From positions 1,860,001 through 1,924,000 of the forward strand of contig NZ_CP103794.1 of assembly GCF_030388325.1 (NCBI RefSeq): a stretch of 64,000 bases of DNA, in the 5' to 3' direction. Positions 42,332 through 50,972 of the stretch are shown one piece after another. The notes under the pieces were generated by a model. It was not told the origin of the DNA and did no database searches. It saw only the letters and a program-made list of their open reading frames with translations. Within the stretch, counting starts at the first letter, position 1; each line of letters starts with the position of its first letter. The position numbers and the translations under genes were made by a program. This DNA is from Flavobacterium johnsoniae (GTDB lineage: Bacteria > Bacteroidota > Bacteroidia > Flavobacteriales > Flavobacteriaceae).

Positions 42332-44575
42332 ATGAAAAAACTTTCATTATTATTGCTTTTTCCTGCATTTTTAGTTGCACAGGAAAACGCAGGAACTGCC
42401 CCTGTTAGGCAACAAGGAAAATACGATACCAATAAATTTAGCCAGATGTACGATTTATTGGCTACTCCAAATATGTTTCGTACTGCTTCTGGTGCTCCAG
42501 GACCAGCTTATTATCAACAACAAGCCGATTACAAAATTGATATTGAATTAGACGATAAAAATTCAAAATTAAGCGGATCTGAGGTTATTACTTATAGCAA
42601 TAATTCTCCAGATTCTTTGGAATATTTATGGATTCAATTAGATCAAAATCAGGCTAGAGCCAATACGCAAACTTCATTAGCAGAAAGTGATAAAATTAGT
42701 CAGGTTCTACCACTTGATGGGTTTTCTTCTAAATATTTGAAGAAAGATTTAGAGCGCGGTTTTAATATTGAGCAGGTAAAAGATGCAAAAGGTAATGCAA
42801 TGTCGTATACCATCAACGAGACCATGATGCGTATTAATTTGACTTCACCTTTAAAACCGGGAGAAAAAATCTCTTTTTCAATAAAATGGTGGTACAACAT
42901 CAACAATTATAGAAAAGAAGGCGGTCGTTCTGGTTATGAATTATTCGAGAAAGACGGTAATAAATTATATGTAATTGCGCAATTCTACCCAAGAATGGCA
43001 GTTTATAATGACGTTGAGGGATGGCAGAATATGCAATTCTGGGGAAGCGGAGAGTTTGCTCTTCCTTTCGGAAATTTTGATGTAAATATTACTGTTCCTG
43101 CAGATCACGTAATTGATGCTACTGGAGAATTAACAAATAGAAGCGAAGTTTTTACAGCAGAACAAGTAAAAAGATACGAACAAGCTCAAAAATCATTTGA
43201 CAAACCTGTTGTTATTGTAACGCAAGCAGAAGCAGAAGCAGCTGAAAAAGGTTTTTCTGAAAAGAAAAAAACTTGGAAATTCAGCGCTAAAAATGTTCGT
43301 GATTTCGGAATTGCTTCTTCAAGAAAATTCATTTACGATGCAATGGCTGTAAAAATCGGAAACAGAACTGTTATGGCAGAATCTGTTTATCCAAAAGAAT
43401 CAAATCCGCTTTGGGGAGAAACTTCTACAATGGTTGTGGCGCATACTTTAAAAAGTTATTCATCTCATACTTTTGATTATCCTTATCCAAAAGCGGTTTC
43501 AGTTTCAGCGGAAGATCAAGGAATGGAATATCCAATGATTTGCTGGAATTACGGTCGTCCTGACGAAAATGGTGTAACGAGCAAAGAAGTTAAAAACGGA
43601 ATGATTGGTGTTGTAATTCACGAAGTTGGACATACTTTCTTTCCAATGATTGTGAATTCGGATGAGCGCCAATGGACTTGGATGGATGAAGGTTTAAATT
43701 CATTTTTAGAGTATTTAGCAGAACAAGAATTAGATTCTAATTTTCCTTCTAGAAGAGGACCAGCAAAAAATATTGTTCCTTACATGAGTGGTGATCAAAA
43801 GTTTTTGGAGCCGATTATGTCGAATTCAGAAACAATTCATCAGTTTGGAAATAACGCTTACGGAAAACCGGCTACAGGTTTAAATATTTTGAGAGAAGTC
43901 GTTATGGGAAGAGAATTGTTTGATCACGCTTTTAAAACGTATGCAAACAGATGGAAGTTCAAACACCCAACTCCAGAAGATTTCTTTAGAACGATGGAAG
44001 ATGCTTCGGCAGTAGATTTGGATTGGTTTTGGAGAGGTTGGTTTTACTCAACAGATTTCGTAGATATCGGAATTAAAGAAGTAAAACAATATTATGTTTC
44101 AGAAACGCCAACTGCTGATCTTAAAAATGTAAAAGTTAGAAAAGGACGTTTTGGTTTTGAAAAAGGCCCTTTTGTTTATTTAGTTGCTGGAGATAATGCA
44201 GAAGTAAAAGCGTCTTCTAAAAAGGCATTAGAAGTTGAAGAATTTAAAACTTTAGCAGATTATGTAGATCAGACTTTTACGGCTGAAGAAAAAGCAAACA
44301 TCAAATCGCCTAAATATTTCTATGAAGTAGAATTTAATAAACCAGGCGGAATGATTATGCCGATTTTAGTTGAAATCACATACGAAGACGGTTCTAAAGA
44401 CAATTACAAATATCCAGCGCAAATCTGGAGAAAAGGTAATGAATCGGCTAGAAAAGTATATGCTACAACTAAAGCAATTAAAAGTATTCAGGTCGATCCA
44501 AAATTGCTTACAGCAGATATTGATGTAACCAATAATTCTTGGCCAAAAGTAGAAACGAAGTCAAAATTTGACTAA
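42332..44575 (+). CDS. M1 family zinc metallopeptidase
   Basis: 747 residues. A signal peptide (MKKLSLLLLFPAFLVAQE) exports it. The catalytic motif HEVGH is at 430-434, with Glu453 18 residues later in WMDEGLNSF, so the zinc set HExxH-x18-E is complete. QGMEYPMICW near 403-412 corresponds to the GAMEN exopeptidase motif and is altered, so its specificity may differ from classical aminopeptidases. A C-terminal domain follows the catalytic part. It lies 66 bp after the paralog operon and may share its transcript. Confidence 0.93.
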   Translation: MKKLSLLLLFPAFLVAQENAGTAPVRQQGKYDTNKFSQMYDLLATPNMFRTASGAPGPAYYQQQADYKIDIELDDKNSKLSGSEVITYSNNSPDSLEYLWIQLDQNQARANTQTSLAESDKISQVLPLDGFSSKYLKKDLERGFNIEQVKDAKGNAMSYTINETMMRINLTSPLKPGEKISFSIKWWYNINNYRKEGGRSGYELFEKDGNKLYVIAQFYPRMAVYNDVEGWQNMQFWGSGEFALPFGNFDVNITVPADHVIDATGELTNRSEVFTAEQVKRYEQAQKSFDKPVVIVTQAEAEAAEKGFSEKKKTWKFSAKNVRDFGIASSRKFIYDAMAVKIGNRTVMAESVYPKESNPLWGETSTMVVAHTLKSYSSHTFDYPYPKAVSVSAEDQGMEYPMICWNYGRPDENGVTSKEVKNGMIGVVIHEVGHTFFPMIVNSDERQWTWMDEGLNSFLEYLAEQELDSNFPSRRGPAKNIVPYMSGDQKFLEPIMSNSETIHQFGNNAYGKPATGLNILREVVMGRELFDHAFKTYANRWKFKHPTPEDFFRTMEDASAVDLDWFWRGWFYSTDFVDIGIKEVKQYYVSETPTADLKNVKVRKGRFGFEKGPFVYLVAGDNAEVKASSKKALEVEEFKTLADYVDQTFTAEEKANIKSPKYFYEVEFNKPGGMIMPILVEITYEDGSKDNYKYPAQIWRKGNESARKVYATTKAIKSIQVDPKLLTADIDVTNNSWPKVETKSKFD

Positions 44576-44594
44576 ATAAATAAAAAGTTAGAGA

Positions 44595-44640
44595 AAAGTT
44601 CATTGGGAATAAAAGCCTAATGAACTTTTTTCTTTTTTTT
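44595..44640 (+). terminator. terminator after the M1 peptidase gene
   Basis: A 10-bp stem AAAGTTCATT / AATGAACTTT with a 14-nt loop, followed by TTTCTTTTTTTT. Confidence 0.85.
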
Positions 44641-44701
44641 AATAAATGCATTTTAAAGGACTTTTTAAGTTAATTTTAAAACTCTAAGGTGCAAAATTTA
44701 A

Positions 44702-44709
44702 TATCTTTG
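44702..44709 (+). promoter_or_regulatory. tatA promoter -7 box (TATCTTTG)
   Basis: TAnnTTTG match 20 nt before the tatA ATG. Confidence 0.65.
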
Positions 44710-44729
44710 CGTCAACAAAAATAAAAGTT

Positions 44730-45077
44730 ATGTTTGGTATAGGAGGAGGAGAATTAGTTTTTATACTGTTTATAGTACTAATGCTTTTTGGTTCAGATAA
44801 AGTTCCAGAAATTGCTCGTACAATGGGAAAGGCTATGGCTCAGTTAAAAAATGCAACTAATGATATTAAAAGTGAAATTCAAAAAGGAGCTGAGGCCAAC
44901 GGTCTTGACTCTAAATCTTTGACTGATATCACAGGAAATATCAATGCAGAAATTAATAATGCAAAATCTAATTTACTCGGAGATACAGGAAATCTTTTAG
45001 GAGATACAACCAATGAAATTGAAAAAGTAAAAGAAGATATTGACACACTTTCTGGACCTATTAAACGCCAAAGATAA
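44730..45077 (+). CDS. tatA: Sec-independent translocase subunit, TatA/TatB type
   Basis: 115 residues: one N-terminal membrane helix (GGELVFILFIVLMLFGSDKVP), the conserved hinge, an amphipathic helix (EIARTMGKAMAQLKNATNDI) and a polar tail. TatA oligomerises with TatC to export folded, twin-arginine proteins. The sequence does not settle whether it is TatA or TatB, since Bacteroidetes often have one subunit doing both jobs. The stop overlaps the next ATG (TAATG), so the PAP2 gene is translationally coupled. Confidence 0.9.
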   Translation: MFGIGGGELVFILFIVLMLFGSDKVPEIARTMGKAMAQLKNATNDIKSEIQKGAEANGLDSKSLTDITGNINAEINNAKSNLLGDTGNLLGDTTNEIEKVKEDIDTLSGPIKRQR

Positions 45078-45640
45078 TGCTTGAAACAATAAAGGAATTA
45101 GATGAAAATCTCTTAATATATCTTAACGGATTAGGTTCTGAAACATATGATAAACTTTGGCTGATTATAACGAATCAGTTATATTGGACACCATTTTTTC
45201 TATTACTTTTTTATCTTATTTATAAAAAAATAGGAGGTAAGCAGACTTTGTATTTATTGCTTTTTATAGCAGTTCTGATTGCTTTTACAGATCAGACTTG
45301 TAATTTATTCAAGCATATTTTTCAGCGTTTACGTCCTTGTAATGATCCAGAAGTAAATACCATTATTCGAGTTGTTCAGGTTAGAAAATCATTTAGTTTT
45401 TTCTCTGGGCATGCTGCTAATACAATGGCGGTTGCAACTTTCTTATTTTGGGTTTTAAGACGTTATTTTAAATACATAGGTTTCTTATTCTTATGGCCTT
45501 TAATATTTGCTTACAGCCGAATTTATTTAGGATTACATTTTCCAGGAGATATTCTTGCAGGGTATTTCTTTGGAGCACTTTTCGGATCGCTTATTTATTT
45601 AGTGTACAGAAAATTGAAACCACAATATTTTCCAGAATAG
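45077..45640 (+). CDS. PAP2 family phosphatase, membrane
   Basis: 187 residues with five or six hydrophobic stretches. The three acid-phosphatase motifs are present: KHIFQRLRP (K-x6-RP), FSGHAANT (SGH) and YSRIYLGLHFPGD (SR-x5-H-x3-D). Such enzymes dephosphorylate membrane lipids, for example undecaprenyl pyrophosphate or phosphatidic acid, on the outer face. Which one cannot be told here. Coupled to tatA by a 1-nt overlap, which I cannot explain functionally. Confidence 0.92.
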   Translation: MLETIKELDENLLIYLNGLGSETYDKLWLIITNQLYWTPFFLLLFYLIYKKIGGKQTLYLLLFIAVLIAFTDQTCNLFKHIFQRLRPCNDPEVNTIIRVVQVRKSFSFFSGHAANTMAVATFLFWVLRRYFKYIGFLFLWPLIFAYSRIYLGLHFPGDILAGYFFGALFGSLIYLVYRKLKPQYFPE

Positions 45641-45694
45641 AGTTTTTAGGAAAATGCTAAAGTTCTGAGGCACTAAGATTTTAAGATTCTTTTT

Positions 45695-45720
45695 GTAGAG
45701 ATGCGTCTCAGTGCGTCTAG
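45695..45720. repeat. GTAGAGA short repeat (second copy)
   Basis: Starts GTAGAGATGCGTC and ends GTGCGTCTAG. Same type as 1160-1185. Confidence 0.55.
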
Positions 45721-45753
45721 CATTAGATTCGAAAAAAAATAAAATTATAATAA

Positions 45754-45888
45754 ATTGCCTCCAGCTTTAGCTGGAGGTTTTTTTTATGGAAAAGGAAAAG
45801 GCTTTAGCCAAATTATAGATTGTTTAATTTGGCTAAAGCCTTTAATGTTGCTAAGATTATGTTCCTCCAGCTAAAGCTGGAGGCAATT
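45754..45888. repeat. nested palindromic element, CTCCAGCTTTAGCTGGAG type (copy 2)
   Basis: The left block CCTCCAGCTTTAGCTGGAGG is a palindrome by itself, as is the right block CCTCCAGCTAAAGCTGGAGG, and the two pair with each other. Inside lie GGCTTTAGCCAAAT and ATTTGGCTAAAGCC. It fills the gap between the PAP2 and O-methyltransferase genes. Confidence 0.85.
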
Positions 45889-45901
45889 CATTTTACTGCT
45901 T

Positions 45902-46543
45902 TTATAAAACCCTACTAACGGTCAACCCATCACGAATCGGCAATAAAACCGTCTCCACTCTAGGATCATCTTTTAAAAGCTGATTGTATTCTAAAAGCAC
46001 TTTTGTACTAACATCATTTGGGTGAACTGGTTCCAGAATTTTTCCGCTCCATAAAACATTATCCGATAAAATAATTCCGCCTTTATTCATTTTTGGAACA
46101 ATCATTTCCCAATAATTAAGATAGTTTTCTTTATCAGCATCAATAAAAACCAAATCAAATTTTACGTCTAAATCTGGAATAATATTTACAGCTTCTCCCA
46201 AATGCTGAAAAATCTGTTTTCCCCAAGGTGATGCATCAAAATATTTTCTTTGAAAATCTACTAATTCTTCTTTAATATCAATAGTATGCAATTGTCCAGT
46301 TTGCTGCATTCCCTCACATAAACACAATGCTGCATAACCTGTGTAAGTTCCGATTTCAAGAATATTTACAGGACGAATTAATTTAGATAACATACTCAAA
46401 ACGCGTCCTTGAAAATGACCGCTTAACATTCTTGGCAATAATATTTTTTGGTATGTTTCTTTATTAAGTTTTGCTAGTAATTCTGGCTCATTTTCTGAGT
46501 GCTGTTCGATGTAATCTTCTAATTCTTGTGATATAAAATGCAT
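45902..46543 (-). CDS. O-methyltransferase, catechol-OMT-like
   Basis: 213 residues. The SAM motif ILEIGTYTGYAALCLCEGM near 65-83, KFDLVFIDADKENYLNYWE near 131-149 (metal-binding Asp) and LSDNVLWSGKI are those of the bacterial O-methyltransferase_3 family (caffeoyl-CoA or catechol type). It methylates hydroxyl groups of small aromatic compounds, with an unknown substrate here. Cytoplasmic. A TATTTTTG box lies 26 nt upstream. Confidence 0.9.
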   Translation of the reverse strand: MHFISQELEDYIEQHSENEPELLAKLNKETYQKILLPRMLSGHFQGRVLSMLSKLIRPVNILEIGTYTGYAALCLCEGMQQTGQLHTIDIKEELVDFQRKYFDASPWGKQIFQHLGEAVNIIPDLDVKFDLVFIDADKENYLNYWEMIVPKMNKGGIILSDNVLWSGKILEPVHPNDVSTKVLLEYNQLLKDDPRVETVLLPIRDGLTVSRVL

Positions 46544-46569
46544 GTTGTAGTATCTTGTAATTTCAGATG

Positions 46570-46577
46570 CAAAAATA
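46570..46577 (-). promoter_or_regulatory. O-methyltransferase promoter -7 box (TATTTTTG)
   Basis: TAnnTTTG match on the - strand upstream of the ATG at 46543. Confidence 0.6.
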
Positions 46578-46609
46578 CAAAAAATATTGGCGAACTATTT
46601 GGCATAAAA

Positions 46610-46636
46610 AAACCATTCGTTTTTGGCGAATGGTTT
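46610..46636 (-). terminator. terminator of the helical lipoprotein gene
   Basis: A 10-bp stem AAACCATTCG / CGAATGGTTT followed by a T run on the - strand. Confidence 0.85.
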
Positions 46637-46658
46637 CCGTTTTTACTTTTTAATTTGC

Positions 46659-47024
46659 TTATTTTTTCAAAGCTTCATTTACTTCTTTAGCTGTTTTTAC
46701 AGTTCCGTCTTTGGCAGCTTTAGCAGCATTTTCAACTTTTTCTGCACCTTTTTTAGTTGCATCTTTTACATCTTCAGCAGCTTTTTTAGTAGCGTCTTTT
46801 ACATCTTGAGCTGCAGTTTCAGTCGCATCTTTAGCTTTAGTAGCAGCGCTTTCAGCTTTACTTACAGCGCTATCTTTAACTTCTTCGATATCTGTTGTTA
46901 GAGAGTCAACTTTGTTTCCAAGAGTTAATTCGTCTTCAGCAGGTTTTGTTTCTTTTTTTTCGCAAGATTGAACCGCGAATGCTAATAAAGCGATAACAGC
47001 TAAACTTAAAATTTGTTTTTTCAT
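46659..47024 (-). CDS. lipoprotein with amphipathic helical repeats
   Basis: 121 residues. The lipobox FAVQSCEKKE (Cys21) predicts a lipoprotein. From about residue 50 the protein is a run of Ala/Lys/Asp-rich units, such as KDATETAAQDVKDATKKAAE and DVKDATKKGAEKVENAAK, with roughly 11-residue spacing. This gives one long amphipathic helix like that of LEA or apolipoprotein-type repeats. Its function is unknown; such helices can coat membranes or buffer desiccation and osmotic stress. Confidence 0.8.
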   Translation of the reverse strand: MKKQILSLAVIALLAFAVQSCEKKETKPAEDELTLGNKVDSLTTDIEEVKDSAVSKAESAATKAKDATETAAQDVKDATKKAAEDVKDATKKGAEKVENAAKAAKDGTVKTAKEVNEALKK

Positions 47025-47189
47025 AATTTCAATTTTTTTTAGGTTGATAAAACTTAAAGGTTAAATGGCTGAAAAATAAAAATACAAATTTTAAAATGAT
47101 TGAGCTCTTTGTAAGATTATTTTTCTTTCGAGAGCAAGACAATTCTTATGCCAAAAATTTTGAATTTTGAAGAGAGAAGATATTTTTTT

Positions 47190-47741
47190 TTAATTTTTAT
47201 ATAAACTGAAATTTATAATAATATCATCTTTTACTTTTATAAGTCCAGCCATTTTTACTGGAGCTTCTAATTCAATATCGGAGAATTTTAAATTTAAAGT
47301 TCCTTGAATTTTTTCATCAGAATTGTATAAGGTAAAATCTTTGTATTTCAGTGTTTTGTCTGTAATGTAAAAGTTGAGTCTGCATTTGTAATTTTTGCCG
47401 TCTTTTTTAATATCGGTAATGCTTACTGTACTGTTTGGAAATTTTTTCACCTTTACAGTTCCTTGCAAATCCTTTGTCATTATTTTGTTGCCACAATCAA
47501 AATTTGACATTTTAATGTCGGTATTGAAAGTGTTCTTTTTAGTACAATTTACATAAACCGTGTCCTTTATATTAAAGGTGTTAGAGCAATTGTATTTACC
47601 AACTGTAGATAGTCCTGTGATTTCTATTTTAATTTTATTTATTACCACAGCCGTATCTTCTGGTAAAAAAGTGGGTTTAGCACTTCCTAAGAAAAAGAAA
47701 ATTGCTAAACCCATAATTAATATTGAAAATCTCGTTTTCAT
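47190..47741 (-). CDS. secreted YceI-like protein, diverged
   Basis: 183 residues with a signal peptide (MKTRFSILIMGLAIFFFLGSA). The rest is probably an all-beta domain with a YceI-like C-terminal half (IQGTLNLKFSDIELEAPVKM, ending DDIIINFSLYKN), but the YceI N-terminal signature is replaced by GLSTVGKYNCSNTFN, and several cysteines are present. Last gene of a three-gene operon, 11 bp after the barrel gene. The ligand and role are unknown. Confidence 0.65.
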   Translation of the reverse strand: MKTRFSILIMGLAIFFFLGSAKPTFLPEDTAVVINKIKIEITGLSTVGKYNCSNTFNIKDTVYVNCTKKNTFNTDIKMSNFDCGNKIMTKDLQGTVKVKKFPNSTVSITDIKKDGKNYKCRLNFYITDKTLKYKDFTLYNSDEKIQGTLNLKFSDIELEAPVKMAGLIKVKDDIIINFSLYKN

Positions 47742-47752
47742 TTTTGTTTATA

Positions 47753-49204
47753 TTAAAATGCAATTACTGCTTCGAATACTAAACCGTTAAATTTACCACC
47801 ATAAAAGTTATTTACGTTTCCAGTAGCAGGATCTCCTGTAAATTGTGAGTAATTTTTATAGTTTTGATTAACGTAGTTTAATTTAGCTAAAATGTTTTTA
47901 GTCATAAACCAACCAGCACTTGCTTCAAATTTATCAACTGTAACTTCTTTGGCATCAGCATTAGATAATTTTCCAGATACGGTATTGTATTTTCCTCCAA
48001 GATAGAATTGTTCAGTTTTTCCAAATCTGTAAATAAGCTCTGAAGCATATTGATTAGCAGTACGTTTGTCGTCAGTTCCAGCTTTATCTCCTCCTGAAGC
48101 TAATTCGATTGTCCCGAAGAATTCAAGTCCTTTATATTTTACAAAAGGGTTAATCATGTAAGTAGTAGCCCAGTTTTTGAAATTAGGGTTGAACGTTGCT
48201 TCTGGAGTAGATGTTTTACTAAAACTAGTAGCAACATCAGTAGTAGTTGTAGAAATAACATTTCCGTTAGCATCGGTCTTAGTAATAGTATTTTTATAAG
48301 CATTATTATTCAAGATACCCCAATAACCAAATCCTGATCTATTTGCAGAATAGATGTTTGCGTTACCAAGATTTGCATTATGGTAGTAAGAACCAGTTAA
48401 TCTTATTCTTAAATCTTCATTAATCTGTTTGTCATAACCAAATTTAGCTAAGATTGAAGGGCTGTGTGTTGTATTTGCGTTCGGACCAGAAGGGTAAAAA
48501 ACTTCTTCATTACTTTGGTTTAAATTACCATTTGTAACACCTAACATGCTTACCCATCCGCTTCTGTTGTAGTAAACCTCCATACCCATTTCTGTAGAGA
48601 AAGAATACATGATGTTGTTTCCAACAAATGCATTTCTGATTGTATTACCATTATCAGAACCTCTAAAGTGAGCATCACCAAAATTGTTCTCCATTTGCCC
48701 AATTTTAATTGTAGCATATTTCATTACATCAGCCAAGAAATCTTTTTTGATGAAGTCTAACTTATCAATTTGTAAATAGCCACCTTTTACATAAGAATCA
48801 TTGTGGTGTCTAGAAGCCAAATAAATATCTAAATTTACTCTTACTCCGTCAAACAATTGAGCACCAATATACATATCAGCTGCAGGAAGCGTAAAATTGT
48901 TTTCAGTATTCATTAAACGATATCCAGTAATTGTTCTAGTTGTAGTACCAGTAGGTGTTGTAGTAATAGTAGTAGAACTAGCGGGTTGGTCGTTGAATGA
49001 ATTTGTTGCTTGGAAATCCATGTTGAAAGCACCTCCAAGGTCGATACTTAGGCCTTTAAATTCTCTAGTGTCTTTTTGTACGTCGAAAACATTGATACCG
49101 TCTTTCCCTCTAGAAATTTGGTTTTGCATATTTCCAAAGCTAACTTGTGCCTCAACAGCAAACGTACTTATTAATGTAATAAAAAGGATATAAATCTTCT
49201 TCAT
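47753..49204 (-). CDS. outer membrane barrel (porin-like) of the YceI operon
   Basis: 483 residues with a signal peptide (MKKIYILFITLISTFAVEAQ). Many alternating beta strands and aromatic girdle residues, with a terminal strand ending GLVFEAVIAF, fit a large outer-membrane barrel. It carries a Thr/Ser-rich segment (TTITTTPTGTTTRTITGY) near 78-95. IKIGQMENNFGDAHFRGSDN resembles the barrel region of phosphate-selective-porin-like proteins. Located between a YceI gene (5 bp upstream) and a YceI-like gene (11 bp downstream), so it may form an export or import route for the YceI ligand. Confidence 0.72.
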   Translation of the reverse strand: MKKIYILFITLISTFAVEAQVSFGNMQNQISRGKDGINVFDVQKDTREFKGLSIDLGGAFNMDFQATNSFNDQPASSTTITTTPTGTTTRTITGYRLMNTENNFTLPAADMYIGAQLFDGVRVNLDIYLASRHHNDSYVKGGYLQIDKLDFIKKDFLADVMKYATIKIGQMENNFGDAHFRGSDNGNTIRNAFVGNNIMYSFSTEMGMEVYYNRSGWVSMLGVTNGNLNQSNEEVFYPSGPNANTTHSPSILAKFGYDKQINEDLRIRLTGSYYHNANLGNANIYSANRSGFGYWGILNNNAYKNTITKTDANGNVISTTTTDVATSFSKTSTPEATFNPNFKNWATTYMINPFVKYKGLEFFGTIELASGGDKAGTDDKRTANQYASELIYRFGKTEQFYLGGKYNTVSGKLSNADAKEVTVDKFEASAGWFMTKNILAKLNYVNQNYKNYSQFTGDPATGNVNNFYGGKFNGLVFEAVIAF

Positions 49205-49209
49205 GGCAA

Positions 49210-49776
49210 TTATAAATTAAAGTTTAAATTAAATTTTATGGTTAGGTCTTGTCCTGTTTTAATGGTGCCAAGCATTGCAGTTGGCGATTTCATTCCGAAA
49301 TCTGTAAAAGTTATTTTATTTGAACCTTGCAGATTTAAACCATCTTTTGTAAGGGCTGTTTTTGCAGTTGTTTTGTATACTTTGCTAACACCAGCAATCG
49401 TATAAGTTCCTGTAAGTTCCCAAGTTGTTTCGTTTACTTTTTCGGCAGATTTTAAGACGTATTTTATGTTTTTGTTTTTATCTGTTTTTAAAGTTTCGTA
49501 AGCTACTTTGTCCATGCTTTTTTTCTCGCTTTTTACAGTTTCAGCTGGAAGATTTATTGTCAATGCTTCGATATCTGTTAGTTTTCCGTTAGCAATATTT
49601 AACGAAGCAGTTCCAGTTCCAGAAGCCGATTTCATTTCCCAGTCATGTAGTGTTGAGGTTCCAGCAACAGAAAAAGTAGATTTGTCTAAAGTGTATGATT
49701 TTTGTGCTGTAGCAATTGTAGTTATTCCTAAAAATGCAGTAACAACGGCTAAAAATTTTAAGGTATTTGTTTTCAT
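49210..49776 (-). CDS. YceI family protein, periplasmic
   Basis: 188 residues with a signal peptide (MKTNTLKFLAVVTAFLGITTI, cleaved near IATAQ). The YceI domain follows, with LDKSTFSVAGTSTLHDWEMK near the start and KTGQDLTIKFNLNF at the end. Closely related to the gene at 50082-50642, probably by duplication, since both share TSTxHDWxMKSxxGTG and VAYE. First gene of the YceI / barrel / YceI-like operon. An FNR-like box precedes its -7 region. Confidence 0.92.
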   Translation of the reverse strand: MKTNTLKFLAVVTAFLGITTIATAQKSYTLDKSTFSVAGTSTLHDWEMKSASGTGTASLNIANGKLTDIEALTINLPAETVKSEKKSMDKVAYETLKTDKNKNIKYVLKSAEKVNETTWELTGTYTIAGVSKVYKTTAKTALTKDGLNLQGSNKITFTDFGMKSPTAMLGTIKTGQDLTIKFNLNFNL

Positions 49777-49860
49777 TTTGTCATGTTTTTTATTTTAAAA
49801 AATAAGTTAATGTGTCGGCCAGTTTCTATTTAGTACTAAGAATGTTGTTTTAACTTGTAT

Positions 49861-49904
49861 CAAAGATCCTTCTATAAATCAGTTGAATACATGATAAAAA
49901 TCAT
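49861..49904 (-). promoter_or_regulatory. FNR-like box and -7 region of the YceI operon
   Basis: ATGATAAAAATCAT at 49891-49904 has the core TGAT-N4-ATCA of FNR/DNR-type sites. On the - strand a -7-like GATCTTTG is at 49861-49868, 22 nt away. The same box and spacing occur upstream of the next YceI gene. The 305-bp gap contains this and AT-rich sequence only. Confidence 0.5.
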
Positions 49905-50081
49905 TGTTAAAATTTTATTAAATAGGTATTTAATAACTACAACGTTTTCATTTTTTATTAAATCGATCAATAAGGCAAAAAGTGGTGTTTGATTTTATTA
50001 AATTGTCAGTTTTTAACATTTAGTTAGAAAAAATAAAAACTTAAAAAGTGTATTTATTTTAACATTAGAAATCGATTCTCT

Positions 50082-50642
50082 TTAGCTTAAAATAATGTTG
50101 AAGATTACAGTCAAATCTTTTCCAGCTTTTACAACGCCGAGAGCAGCTTTTGGAGGAGTCATTTCGAAATCGCCAAACGTGATTTGGTTAGACCCTTGTA
50201 AAGTCAAAGTTCCATTAGAGAATGTTATTCTTACTTGAGTTGCAAATTCTTTACTTACGCCAGCAATAGTATAGATTCCAGTTAAGTTCCAAGTTGTTTC
50301 GTCTACTTTTACCGCAGATTTTAAAGTGTATTCAATACTTTGATGATTTTCAGTGTCAAGGGCTTCATACGCTACTTTGTCCATACTTGTTTTATAGCTT
50401 TTTAAGCTTTCTGCCAATAATGAAATGTTTAAGCTGTTAATTCCAATTAGTTTAGAATCTTTTATGGTCAGATTCGCTGTGCCTGTTCCTTCTGTAGATT
50501 TCATTACCCAATCGTGAACTGTAGAAGTTCCGGCTACTTCAAAAGTGGAATTTGTAGTTACATTGTAAGTTCTTTGGGCATTTATCTGTAAAGAAGCGGT
50601 TGTAAAAATTGCCATTAATAGGATTGATTTAATTTTTTTCAT
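50082..50642 (-). CDS. YceI family protein, periplasmic (second copy)
   Basis: I start at the ATG at 50642 because it gives a clear signal peptide (MKKIKSILLMAIFTTASLQI, cleaved near INAQ); an in-frame ATG 90 bp earlier adds a segment unlike a signal peptide and lies just downstream of the -7 box. The 186-residue product has STFEVAGTSTVHDWVMKS and the family end KDLTVIFNIIL. It is a close paralog of the adjacent YceI gene. Its own promoter carries an FNR-like box. Ligand unknown. Confidence 0.9.
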   Translation of the reverse strand: MKKIKSILLMAIFTTASLQINAQRTYNVTTNSTFEVAGTSTVHDWVMKSTEGTGTANLTIKDSKLIGINSLNISLLAESLKSYKTSMDKVAYEALDTENHQSIEYTLKSAVKVDETTWNLTGIYTIAGVSKEFATQVRITFSNGTLTLQGSNQITFGDFEMTPPKAALGVVKAGKDLTVIFNIILS

Positions 50643-50714
50643 CTTGATTATGTATAGGTTAATTTTAATCAGGTGAGTTCGATAGTGGTTGAGAACTAAC
50701 CTTGTTTCTTGGAT

Positions 50715-50758
50715 CAAAATTAGAATGGACATAAAAGAAACGGAATGATAAAAATCAT
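50715..50758 (-). promoter_or_regulatory. FNR-like box and promoter of the second YceI gene
   Basis: The same ATGATAAAAATCAT box at 50745-50758. A perfect -7 box TAATTTTG is at 50715-50722 on the - strand, again with a 22-nt gap. Both promoters also share an A/T-rich TTTTATTAAAT on the side away from the -7 box. Confidence 0.6.
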
Positions 50759-50960
50759 GGCAAAAGTTTTATTAAATCTTTACTGTAAAGGATGAAGCGA
50801 TCAATTCAAACTCAATTCATTTTTTGTGAAGAATAATTCGATTGTAAATATTTGTTCTTTATTGTGTTGTGTGTTTTTTGCGAAAGCTGTAATGATTCGT
50901 CTTTTTTCAAGTAGATTTTAAGAATGTATTTAAAAAGCTAAGAAAAATGACAAAAGTGAT

Positions 50961-50968
50961 TAACTTTG
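50961..50968 (+). promoter_or_regulatory. rlmN -7 box (TAACTTTG), very close to the start
   Basis: TAnnTTTG match whose last base is only 4 nt before the ATG at 50973 and 10 nt before the alternative in-frame ATG at 50979. The leader must be extremely short or absent. Upstream, 50759-50960 holds no gene that I can see. Confidence 0.55.
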
Positions 50969-50972
50969 CAGC

